Shown here piece after piece: positions 1-5,524 of a stretch of DNA of 5,952 nt (the first letter of the stretch is position 1; each line of letters opens with the position of its first letter). Below the pieces are notes generated by a model, which saw only the letters and a program-made list of their open reading frames with translations, was not told the origin of the DNA and did no database searches. The stretch spans positions 1 through 5,952 of the forward strand of contig JAFAHP010000040.1 of assembly GCA_019237175.1 (NCBI GenBank), read 5' to 3'. The translations under genes were made by a program, and so were the position numbers. This DNA is from Alphaproteobacteria bacterium (lineage in GTDB: Bacteria; Pseudomonadota; Alphaproteobacteria; ATCC43930; CGMCC-115725).

Positions 1-817
1 CGGCCGGCTTTTCCAGCTCGATCCGGCGGCCCGCCGCCTCGACGAGTTCGAGGTTCAGCGTGCGGGCAAGCCGCCCAATGATCTCGTCCTCGGCCTCGGC
101 AAGCGTCGTCCGATCGGTCTCGAACCGCTCCGCCCAGACATGTGCACCGGTTTCGGCGTCGATCGGTTGCACGTTGACGCGAACCTGTCCGCCCGACCGC
201 CGCACGCTGCCTTCGAGAACATAGCGGACACCCAGTTCGCGGCCGATCTGCCGCACATCGACCGCCTTGCTCCTATAGGTGAAAGCGGTACTGCGGGCGA
301 TCACAAAGCTCCCGGCGATCCGGGAGAGGTCGGTGGTCAGGTCGTCGGTAATCCCGTCGGCAAAAAATTCCTGCTGCGGATCGTCGGACAGATTGGCAAA
401 CGGCAACACCACGATCGATATTCGCGGCGGTGGGCCTGCGCCGATTAGGGTTGACTGTGGAACCTGCCCGGTCTCTGCGACCCGAGTAACCGGGCCGACA
501 AACCGGTAGCCGCGCCACGCTACCGTCTGGATGCAGCTGGCCTCCGCGCGCCCCTGGTCGAGAACGCGGCGCAGCGCCGAGATCTGCAATGTCAGGTTGC
601 CGTCCTCGACCGCCATGTTGGGCCAGACGGCGGCCATGATCTCTGCTTTCGACAACAGCTCGCCGTGCCGCTCGACCAATAAGGAGAGCAGGTCGAACGC
701 CCGCCCGCCGACCGGGACGGGCACAAAACCCGCGCGCTCGTCGCGCCGGAAGAGGCCGCGCCGGTCGAGCTGAAAGCCTCGAAAAAGGAATGTGCTGCCT
801 CGGGCGAGCCCGCCCAT
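1..817 (-). CDS. Winged-helix (OmpR-type) regulator with TolB-like domain, 3' end missing
   Basis: Likely a cytoplasmic DNA-binding transcription regulator. The visible 272 residues start at ATG 817-815, preceded by a GGAGG ribosome-binding site 7 nt upstream. Residues ~10-108 match an OmpR/PhoB-type winged helix (Trans_reg_C): the helices around RAFDLLSLLVERHGELLSK, the recognition-helix region NLTLQISALRRVLD, and the wing ending WRGYRFVGPV. Residues ~132-235 match the TolB-like/FlgO-like domain often attached to such helices: ISIVVLPFANLSDDP, FFADGITDDLTTDLSR, YVLEGSVRRSGGQVRV and ETGAHVWAERF. The linker (residues 111-131) is Gly/Pro-rich with no membrane segment, so a CadC-like membrane arrangement is not seen. 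Relatives usually carry TPR repeats after the TolB-like part; here that part lies beyond the window. The reading frame is open to base 1. It is divergent from the gene at 1015. The family is clear, but the ligand and targets are unknown. Confidence 0.9.
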   Translation of the reverse strand, partial: MGGLARGSTFLFRGFQLDRRGLFRRDERAGFVPVPVGGRAFDLLSLLVERHGELLSKAEIMAAVWPNMAVEDGNLTLQISALRRVLDQGRAEASCIQTVAWRGYRFVGPVTRVAETGQVPQSTLIGAGPPPRISIVVLPFANLSDDPQQEFFADGITDDLTTDLSRIAGSFVIARSTAFTYRSKAVDVRQIGRELGVRYVLEGSVRRSGGQVRVNVQPIDAETGAHVWAERFETDRTTLAEAEDEIIGRLARTLNLELVEAAGRRIELEKPA

Positions 818-903
818 CCCCCAGCCTCCCGCGGCCCGGATCGCGGCTCGCATCGAGGCGAAGCCTGCCCCCGGGACTATCCTTAACCAAGCTCGGATTT
901 TCG

Positions 904-920
904 AACAATTAGCAACAATT
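904..920. promoter_or_regulatory. Tandem AACAATT heptamers, candidate regulator-binding site
   Basis: AACAATT occurs at 904-910 and again at 914-920, a 10-bp period, inside an AT-rich patch of an otherwise GC-rich divergent intergenic region. OmpR/PhoB-type winged helices typically bind head-to-tail repeats about one helical turn apart. The gene next door encodes such a regulator, so autoregulation and control of the divergent gene at 1015 are plausible. The repeat is seen directly; the binding is inferred. Confidence 0.35.
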
Positions 921-1014
921 TGGAAGATTTAATCGCTGCCTCGTTGCGCGAATGCGCTTGTGCAGGTCCGATGCCGGGCCTGGTCTTGCTTGCTGTAGAT
1001 GGGGAGGAAGAGGC

Positions 1015-1587
1015 ATGACATGGTTTCGCGTACACAACCATGCGTATGTTCCTTTCCACGTAGCTATCGGGACAGCGGGGGTCATCCAATACCTCACGAA
1101 CGATGTTCCCGCGAATGGTTACACCGAGTTTGACGTCCAGGACGCAATTTGGCATGACCTCTACGTCATTGTCTCAAATGGCCAGAACCAAATCGATCAA
1201 ACTAACCACAATATACTGAAGGCAGTAGAGATTGGTGTGGAGGCCATTGCGGGGGTGGGCGCCGCGATAGGCATAGTCGCTCTCTGGCCCATTGCGTCAG
1301 GGGTTTCACTAGGCCTTGCGGTTGCCGCCGCAATTGGTGCGGAGTTCGCAGGACTTATTGCGATAGCGGGCAGCCTCGGGAACTACTTTTTGGGTCCGGT
1401 GTCCGTCTCAAACTTGTACGCCCCCTATGGCTACAATTTTGACATTACCGGCGGCGCGGTTACCGGGTCTGTCGATCCTCAGACCAATACGTTCACGGTG
1501 ACCTCAATCGCCCCCCTCATGGTAAAGTGGCACAATAACACGAACGGCGCGGAGGGAACCGTGCAAGCGAAGAACGGTTCGCTCTGA
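1015..1587 (+). CDS. Unknown 190-aa protein with Gly/Ala-rich hydrophobic core
   Basis: I do not recognise this protein. The start is ATG 1015, with GGAGG at 1003-1007 and a 7-nt spacer. An in-frame ATG at 952 lacks such a site and would add 21 residues unlike the rest. Residues 1-60 look beta-rich and polar/aromatic (MTWFRVHNHAYVPFHVAIG, NGYTEFDVQDAIWHDLYVIV). Residues ~68-127 are a long Gly/Ala/Ile stretch with few charges (VEIGVEAIAGVGAAIGIVAL, LAVAAAIGAEFAGLIAIAG), enough for two or three membrane-spanning or amphipathic helices. Residues 128-190 are again beta-like and Asn/Thr/Gly-rich (YGYNFDITGGAVTGSV, TNTFTVTSIAPLMVKWHNN). There is no N-terminal signal peptide. This beta-hydrophobic-beta plan would suit a membrane-inserting or pore-forming protein, but that is speculation. 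Its codon choice looks less GC-rich than its neighbours, which may indicate transfer. It is transcribed away from the winged-helix regulator and may be controlled by it. Confidence 0.8.
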   Translation: MTWFRVHNHAYVPFHVAIGTAGVIQYLTNDVPANGYTEFDVQDAIWHDLYVIVSNGQNQIDQTNHNILKAVEIGVEAIAGVGAAIGIVALWPIASGVSLGLAVAAAIGAEFAGLIAIAGSLGNYFLGPVSVSNLYAPYGYNFDITGGAVTGSVDPQTNTFTVTSIAPLMVKWHNNTNGAEGTVQAKNGSL

Positions 1588-1634
1588 TATACGACCAGCC
1601 TTCAACGCGTAGCACCGTAGGGTGGAAAACCGCG

Positions 1635-1653
1635 AAGCGCCTTTCGGCTTTTT
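1635..1653 (+). terminator. Possible weak terminator after the unknown gene
   Basis: AAGC (1635-1638) can pair with GCTT (1647-1650) across a short C/T-rich loop, and the T-run 1649-1653 follows directly. The stem is short, and it sits 48 nt after the stop codon of the gene at 1015-1587. Immediately after it is the perfect 12-bp palindrome GTCTCCGGAGAC (1654-1665). This is a weak call. Confidence 0.3.
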
Positions 1654-1683
1654 GTCTCCGGAGACCGGCAATTGCGGAATGTG

Positions 1684-1709
1684 CTTGCCCTCAGCTTTGT
1701 CAGGGCAAG
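1684..1709 (+). repeat. Perfect 8-bp hairpin nested in palindromic element
   Basis: CTTGCCCT (1684-1691) and AGGGCAAG (1702-1709) are perfect inverted repeats around a 10-nt loop. TTTT follows at 1712-1715, so it might also act as a plus-strand terminator. The sister element at 2624-2718 lacks this hairpin, so it looks like an insertion or arm replacement within copy 1. Confidence 0.5.
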
Positions 1710-1716
1710 GCTTTTG

Positions 1717-1803
1717 CGCCCTACCTGCGGCTGCCCGCTTTTACGATTTGATTCCGAGCAGCGTGGCGGCGGTGCCGCCGAGGATCGCGACCTTGCCGTC
1801 GTC
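1717..1803. repeat. 87-bp direct repeat, left copy, flanking toxin-antitoxin operon
   Basis: This stretch aligns without gaps to 2711-2797 at a constant offset of 994 bp. By my count 77 of 87 bases match, and the first 29 are identical. It spans the end of the palindromic element and the last 21 codons of the amidohydrolase reading frame. The two copies bracket the antitoxin and toxin genes. Confidence 0.85.
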
Positions 1804-1820
1804 AGGAGGCCCGGTCGGCA
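1741..1820 (-). pseudogene. Relic of an amidohydrolase 3' end
   Basis: Read on the minus strand and ending at TAA (1743-1741), this piece encodes VAILGGTAATLLGIKS. That closely matches IAILGGTAARLLGIEA at the C-terminus of the intact amidohydrolase at 2735-3820, with 15 of the last 20 residues the same. Going upstream the match fades within about 20 nt (a degraded VPTGPPDDGK against STPGLSDDDK). Nothing else of the enzyme remains, because the toxin gene begins 50 nt away. It is the stub of a duplicated, deleted or recombined amidohydrolase gene and cannot be functional. Its substitutions suggest an old duplication or a related paralogue rather than a recent copy. Confidence 0.75.
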
Positions 1821-1870
1821 CTTCTTTTCGCATCGAGTTTGCCGGCGTCCCGTGTGGCGCAGTGCGCATT

Positions 1871-2278
1871 TTACTCTCCGAGCAGACGTACCCGGCCTTC
1901 AAGGGCCGGCCGGCTCGCGGCGGAGGCGAAACGACGATCGGCGGTCACGACAGTGGCGTCGTGATGAAGAGCGACAGCGAGATAGAGGCAGTCATAAATC
2001 GGATGGCCGATTTCCGTGGCCAGCCGCAATGCGCGTTCGAGGTAGGGCTGGATCGGCAGTGATGCGACCGGCGCTTCGAGCAGCCCCGAGAGACGCACGC
2101 CGGCCTGCTCGGCCGTGATGTCGCCCAGGCGCACCCGGCGCCAGAGGCTGTTCGCAGCCTCGGCGAGCCAAAGAACCGGCGCCATCAGATCTTGATTGAG
2201 GAGCGCATCGGCTGCCTCGCTGCCGGCCTCGGCGATCACCCATTTCACGGCGACGGAGGCGTCGATGACGATCCTCAC
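1871..2278 (-). CDS. vapC: VapC/FitB-type PIN-domain toxin
   Basis: Probably the toxin of a type II toxin-antitoxin pair, a magnesium-dependent RNase of the PIN family. The 135-residue length is usual. The four acidic metal-binding residues are present: D6 in MRIVIDASVAVKW, E40 in LWLAEAANSLWR, D96 in PIYDCLYLAVA and D114 in VTADRRF. It starts at GTG 2278-2276, which overlaps the TGA stop of the upstream antitoxin by 4 nt (GTGA). This implies translational coupling and one transcript. The frame is intact and the catalytic set complete, so an active toxin is likely. The RNA target cannot be read from the sequence. A relic of an amidohydrolase gene lies just downstream. Confidence 0.92.
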   Translation of the reverse strand: MRIVIDASVAVKWVIAEAGSEAADALLNQDLMAPVLWLAEAANSLWRRVRLGDITAEQAGVRLSGLLEAPVASLPIQPYLERALRLATEIGHPIYDCLYLAVALHHDATVVTADRRFASAASRPALEGRVRLLGE

Positions 2279-2508
2279 CGCTCGTCACGATCTTGCCGAA
2301 TAAGTTCCTCGGAGGGGACCGTGATGTGGCCGCGCGTTTCCTCGCGCAAGGCGGCCACACGTTGGCGAAATCCGGCGCGCCCGGGGCGCAGGGCCTCCTC
2401 GAGGAGAATGCGGTGCTCAGCCTCGGCGCTGCGGCCATGCTCGGCAGCGCGCCGTTTCAGGGCTTCGACAATGTCCTGGGGAACGTCGCGAACAAGGAGC
2501 TGCCCCAT
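2275..2508 (-). CDS. FitA/VapB-like ribbon-helix-helix antitoxin
   Basis: This is the antitoxin partner of the adjacent PIN toxin. In the family it binds and inhibits the toxin and represses the shared promoter. The protein is 77 residues long. The N-terminal strand and helices (MGQLLVRDVPQDIVEALKRR, then AAEHGRSAEAEHRILLEEAL) are the typical FitA-like ribbon-helix-helix. The charged tail (residues ~45-77, ending RQDRDER) would be the toxin-binding part. The start at ATG 2508-2506 is chosen because AGGAG lies 5 nt upstream and homologues begin M-x-QLLVRD. An in-frame ATG 21 nt earlier lies in the operator and has no site of its own. Its stop overlaps the toxin start by 4 nt. A strong palindrome sits just upstream. 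Confidence 0.9.
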   Translation of the reverse strand: MGQLLVRDVPQDIVEALKRRAAEHGRSAEAEHRILLEEALRPGRAGFRQRVAALREETRGHITVPSEELIRQDRDER

Positions 2509-2519
2509 ATTTTCTCCTG

Positions 2520-2539
2520 ATGATATCAATTGCTATCAT
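2520..2539. promoter_or_regulatory. Palindromic operator of the toxin-antitoxin operon
   Basis: ATGATATCAATTGCTATCAT is a 20-bp palindrome with 18 of 20 positions symmetric, 11 nt upstream of the antitoxin start. It contains TGCTATCA (2531-2538) and TGATATCA (2521-2528). From memory, the FitAB half-site is TGCTATCA/TGATAGCA, which would be one exact and one 7-of-8 match, though with closer spacing than I recall for FitAB. A minus-strand TATGAT (2540-2535) could be the -10 box and would be covered by the bound repressor. Confidence 0.65.
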
Positions 2540-2623
2540 ATTGGCATCGGAGCCTGACGAGAGCAAGGGCTGTGTCGGCCGCAGATCGCCGGTGCTGCGC
2601 GCAAGATGCCGTTGACAGCACAT

Positions 2624-2718
2624 GTAGGGCCGAAAAACGGAGCAAAGCCGAGCGCATTCCGGCCCTTTTCGAGCCGGGAAGCCGCGACGGCGGAATGCGC
2701 CGCGCTTTTTCGCCCTAC
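2624..2718. repeat. Palindromic intergenic element, copy 2
   Basis: The ends are inverted repeats: GTAGGGCCGAAAAACGG at the left, and at the right (2689-2718) GGCGGAATGCGC followed by TTTTTCGCCCTAC. The left arm also carries GCGCATTCCGG, the complement of the right arm's CGGAATGCGC. It can therefore fold into a long imperfect hairpin 17 nt after the amidohydrolase stop. The right arm resembles a palindromic repeat I associate with Bradyrhizobium intergenic regions. It may act as a transcript end for the amidohydrolase. Confidence 0.65.
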
Positions 2719-2797
2719 CTGCGGCTGCCCGCTTTTACGCTTCGATCCCGAGCAGTCTGGCGGCGGTGCCGCCCAAGATCGCGATCTTGTCATCGTC
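2711..2797. repeat. 87-bp direct repeat, right copy
   Basis: This is the partner of 1717-1803, in the same orientation. It covers the end of the palindromic element and the last codons of the intact amidohydrolase gene. Recombination between the two copies would delete the 994-bp segment holding the toxin-antitoxin operon. Confidence 0.85.
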
Positions 2798-3820
2798 GCT
2801 GAGGCCTGGGGTCGACAGGATGTGGTCGACGGGCACCTTGTTCCACGGAAACGGATAATCGGTGCCGATCATCACCCGGTCGCGGCTGGTTTCGGCGACG
2901 AGATGGCGCAAGGCCTCGCCGGTAAACATAATCGAGTCGAAATAGAGTTGGCCGTCCTTCAGGTATTGGGTCGGCTTCTTCTTTGGGAGAGGCCCGACGC
3001 GGTTCGGGAAGGTCGTGATCACCGCGTCCGAGCGGTTGGCGTAAGACGGCAAAAAGCCGCCGCCGTGCGCCGCACAAATCTTCAGGCCTGGAAAGCGGTC
3101 GAGTGTTCCTTCAAAGATCAAATGTGACAACGCGATCGTGGTTTCGAGCGGGTTGCCGATCGTGTTGGTCAACAGCCCGCTGCCTTTGAGCCGGCCGCTG
3201 GGCTCCAGTTCCCTGGTGCCGAGCGGATGCAGGAAAATCAGGATGCCGAGTTCTTCGGCCTTGGCCCAGACCGGATGAAATTTCGGGTCGGCCAATTCCT
3301 GGCCGGCGACACTGCCGCCCACCGAAAGACCGCGCAACCCCAAGGTCTTGAGCGCGTATTCGAGCTGTTCGACGGCGAGCTGCGGGTGCTGCAACGCCAC
3401 GGTGGCAAACGCGACAAAGCGGTCGGGTGTGGCGGCGCAGAATTCGGCCAGTTTCTCGTTCTGGATCTTGATCAGCTCGGCTGCGGCGTCGCGCTCGGCG
3501 CGATACCAAAAAGGGTTGATGCTGAGCGCTTCGACGTCGATGCCTTCGGCGTCCATCTCGGCAATGCGGTCGGAAACGTTTGACCATAACAGGCCCGGCG
3601 CCTCGAGTGGATGGTTGATCACAGCCGCGGCCTCGGGGACGATCGTGTGGGCATGGATATCGACGGTCTTGACCCGCTTGCCGTTGACGACGACCTCGCG
3701 CCGCCGTCCGGAATGTGCCGTCGCCTGCGCGGCGTGTGCCGGGCGGGCGCCAATCAAGTTGCAGCCGACAAAAGCGATGCCGGCGAGCGCACCGGCGACC
3801 AACTCCCCTGACAAAGGCAT
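2735..3820 (-). CDS. Amidohydrolase-2 / ACMSD-like metal enzyme
   Basis: A 361-residue member of the amidohydrolase-2 superfamily. This group includes aminocarboxymuconate-semialdehyde decarboxylase and aromatic-acid decarboxylases, zinc or similar metal enzymes acting on small carboxylated or ring compounds. The metal ligands are visible: H56 and H58 in VDIHAHT, H198 in IFLHPLG, H252 in CAAHGGGFLPSY and D321 in MIGTDYPFPWN. The start at ATG 3820 has GAGGAGG 4 nt upstream and an in-frame TAA just before it. The first 30 residues (hydrophobic LVAGALAGIAFVG, then ARPAHA before AQA) look like an export signal cut after AHA. No twin-arginine pair is present, so the location is uncertain. It follows the TMEM175-type gene by 30 nt and is probably co-transcribed with it. 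A relic of a second copy's 3' end lies at 1741. The substrate is unknown. Confidence 0.9.
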   Translation of the reverse strand: MPLSGELVAGALAGIAFVGCNLIGARPAHAAQATAHSGRRREVVVNGKRVKTVDIHAHTIVPEAAAVINHPLEAPGLLWSNVSDRIAEMDAEGIDVEALSINPFWYRAERDAAAELIKIQNEKLAEFCAATPDRFVAFATVALQHPQLAVEQLEYALKTLGLRGLSVGGSVAGQELADPKFHPVWAKAEELGILIFLHPLGTRELEPSGRLKGSGLLTNTIGNPLETTIALSHLIFEGTLDRFPGLKICAAHGGGFLPSYANRSDAVITTFPNRVGPLPKKKPTQYLKDGQLYFDSIMFTGEALRHLVAETSRDRVMIGTDYPFPWNKVPVDHILSTPGLSDDDKIAILGGTAARLLGIEA

Positions 3821-3850
3821 TTTTCCTCCTCAACCGATTATGATGTGCCG

Positions 3851-4432
3851 CTAGCATTCGACGGCGAGGGCATGCTCGATACGCCGGTCGGGTACGAGCC
3901 AGATCGTGGCGACAAGAGCATAGATCGCTATCGAGATCCAGGGGCTGGTAAACGCCAACGGGATCGCCAACACGTAGAGCAACGGCGATATTTTACCTTT
4001 GATGTCGCTGCCAAGCGCCTTGGCGAGAATCGACAACTTGCCGTGCGTCCGCATGATCGTCCTTTGCAGCAGGTACCAGGCGAGTGCCGGCATCAGCAGC
4101 GAAACGCCGTAAACCGCGGTCGGGAGAGGGGCAAAGTGGTTGGCGCCCATCCACCCGGTCGTAAACGGGACGAGCGAGAGCCAGAAGAGGAGATGGTTGT
4201 TGGCCCACAGGATCGGGCCGCCGACCCGAGCGACGGTATGCAGCAGGTGGTGATGATTGTTCCAATAGATCGCCACGTAAATAAAGCTCAAGACATAGCT
4301 GAGGAAAACCGGGGCCTGGGCCACGAGCGCCCTCAGGTCCGTTCCCTGCGGCACCTTCAGTTCCAGCACCATGATCGTGATGATAATGGCGATAACCCCA
4401 TCGCTGAATGCCGTCAGCCGATCTCTTCGCAT
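3851..4432 (-). CDS. TMEM175-family (DUF1211) membrane protein, putative K+ channel
   Basis: A 193-residue integral inner-membrane protein of the prokaryotic TMEM175 family, whose studied members are potassium-permeable channels built from six-helix subunits. The family signature opens the protein: R5-x3-FSD (residues 9-11), then GVIAIIITIMVLELKVP in the pore-lining first helix. Further hydrophobic segments lie near 43-57 (LSYVLSFIYVAIYW), 77-92, 103-123, 148-165 and 166-181, which fits six helices. NNHHHLLHTV after helix 2 is also family-like. The start at ATG 4432-4430 gives the expected N-terminus directly before the signature; the upstream GGAA is only a weak ribosome site. It lies 30 nt before the amidohydrolase on the same strand and is divergent from the dehydrogenase pseudogene. 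The ion preference is inferred from the family. Confidence 0.9.
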   Translation of the reverse strand: MRRDRLTAFSDGVIAIIITIMVLELKVPQGTDLRALVAQAPVFLSYVLSFIYVAIYWNNHHHLLHTVARVGGPILWANNHLLFWLSLVPFTTGWMGANHFAPLPTAVYGVSLLMPALAWYLLQRTIMRTHGKLSILAKALGSDIKGKISPLLYVLAIPLAFTSPWISIAIYALVATIWLVPDRRIEHALAVEC

Positions 4433-4553
4433 GGCGTTCCAACCGATCTTTTGGCGTTATGGATTCGTCGAACTTCGCGGAGGTGTTGTGGCCGGATCGC
4501 GACCACGTCTGCGGGGTTCGCCGTCGATATGATCCGAAGACGGAGGTTATCCA

Positions 4554-5303
4554 ATGCCGGCTCAAACACTCGCAGGCAAGCTTGTCGTCATCGGCGGGGT
4601 GCGAAGAATCTGGGCGGCCTGATCAGCCGGACCTTTGGCGCCGAAGGGGCGCGGCTCGCGGTCCATTACAACAGCGAGGCCACCGCCGGCGCGGCCGAAG
4701 AGACCGTAAAGGCGGTCAAGGAAAGCGGCGGCGAGGCTCTCGCGATCGAGGGCGATTTGAGGAGGGTGCCTGAGGTCGTCCGCCTCTTTGACGAGACCCA
4801 AAGACGCTATGGCACCGTCAACATCGCAATCAACACGGTCGGGAAGGTGCTAAAAAAGCCGATCGTCGAAACCGGCGAAGCCGAATACGACGAGATGTTC
4901 GCCGTCAATTCGAAGGCGGCCTATTGCTTCATTCGCGAAGCGGCAAAGCGCATCCCGGACAACAGCAACGGCAAGATCATCACGGTCTTGACGTCATTGC
5001 TGGCGGCGTTTACGGGGCTCTATTCCGTATACGCCGGCAGCAAGGCGCCCGCTTCACGCGGCGGCCAAGGGGCTCGGTCCGCGCGGGATCTCGGTCGACA
5101 ATGTGGCGCCGGGACCGATGGACACGCCGTTCTTCTACCCGGCCGAGGACCGGGACTCGATCGCCTACCACCAGTCGGCGGGCATGAACGGCCGGCTCAC
5201 CGACATCCGCGATATCGTGCCGCTGATCAAATTCCTGGTGACCGACGGCTGGTGGATCACCGGCCAGACGATCTTTGCCAACGGCGGCTATACAACGCGC
5301 TGA
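4554..5303 (+). pseudogene. Short-chain dehydrogenase/reductase with two opposite frame shifts
   Basis: An NAD(P)-dependent short-chain dehydrogenase/reductase, about 250 codons long as is usual. The start ATG 4554 has GGAGG 7 nt upstream and reads MPAQTLAGKLVVIGG, but that frame ends at TGA 4620-4622. The rest of the cofactor motif (GAKNLGGLISR) continues one frame away, as if a base were lost near 4597-4601. The middle part is intact to about 5045, with a variant NTVGK in place of NNAG, MFAVNSKAAYCFI, and the active-site YAGSK (Y-x3-K). Near 5046-5070 the frame returns to the first one (AKGLGPRGISVDNVAPGPMDTPFF ... WWITGQTIFANGGYTTR, stop 5301-5303), and a few codons of the expected helix after SKAP seem to be missing. 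As given, no full protein can be made: it is a decaying gene, or the bases are wrong. It is divergent from the TMEM175-type gene. Confidence 0.8.
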
Positions 5304-5318
5304 GGCCCCACTCTTTCT

Positions 5319-5335
5319 CGTCGCCCCCGCGAAGG
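5319..5335. repeat. Relic arm of the tandem palindromic repeat
   Basis: CGTCGCCCCCGCGAAGG matches 15 of 17 bases of the left arm of the next unit (5369-5385), exactly 50 bp downstream. It looks like the truncated remains of a further copy. Confidence 0.45.
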
Positions 5336-5368
5336 AGCCTGTAATCAAATCGGGGATACCACCCAATC

Positions 5369-5483
5369 CGTCGCCACCGCGAAAGCGGGGGCCCAGGGCA
5401 AGAGACTGAAATCTCTGCCCCCGGGCTTTGCACCCACGGGCCTTCGCACGCGTAACCCGGGGGCCGCTTGCGCGGGAACGACG
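5369..5483. repeat. REP-like palindromic unit A
   Basis: A roughly 115-bp imperfect palindrome. The left arm, CGTCGCCACCGCGAAAGCGG, is complementary to the right end, CCGCTTGCGCGGGAACGACG. Inside it, GCCCCCGGG (5417-5425) and CCCGGGGGC (5456-5464) form a perfect 9-bp inner pair. It aligns with unit B through its length, sharing GGGGCCCAGGGC, TGCCCCCGGG, GGGCCTTCGC and GCGTAACCCGGGGGC. With unit B it fills the 366-bp gene-free stretch 5304-5669, where I see no gene. Confidence 0.75.
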
Positions 5484-5524
5484 GAATAACCGTTTGGCGG
5501 GTCGGAAGCCAATTGGATTACAGC

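Larger units (their letters stand above)
1617..1724. repeat. Palindromic intergenic element, copy 1
   Basis: The element begins GTAGGGTGGAAAA and ends TTTTGCGCCCTAC, so its outer ends are imperfect inverted repeats (gtaggg...ccctac). The right arm holds GCGGAAT (1674-1680), matching the arm of the element at 2624-2718, but is interrupted by a separate hairpin. It lies just after the stop of the gene at 1015-1587 and may help end or stabilise its transcript. Confidence 0.6.

Noticed and set aside
273..908. 211-codon minus-strand frame over the regulator
   Set aside because: It is another frame of the winged-helix gene. The product is an Arg/Pro-rich shadow with no domain, whereas the alternative frame gives a clear winged helix plus TolB-like domain.
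952..1014. Upstream ATG extension of the unknown gene
   Set aside because: The ATG at 1015 has a perfectly placed GGAGG. The extension is Cys/Arg-rich and unlike the rest of the protein.
1622..2118. Two overlapping plus-strand frames of ~147 codons
   Set aside because: They run through the palindromic element and the amidohydrolase relic, then antisense to the toxin gene. Neither has a good ribosome site or a recognisable domain.
2606..3127. 173-codon plus-strand frame
   Set aside because: It is antisense to the end of the amidohydrolase and includes the palindromic element. The product shows no family features.
3800..3857. Possible twin-arginine signal (RLRRKNAF) in another frame just upstream of the amidohydrolase
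   Set aside because: The arginine codons come from the GAGGAGG ribosome site itself, and the hydrophobic segment lies in the ATG 3820 frame. A frame shift would be needed and the ribosome site argues against it.
3845..5344. A single 499-codon plus-strand open frame
   Set aside because: Its first ~200 codons are antisense to the TMEM175-type gene with Arg-rich, low-complexity product. Only about 4600-5045 is real dehydrogenase sequence, and after the second shift it is nonsense again.
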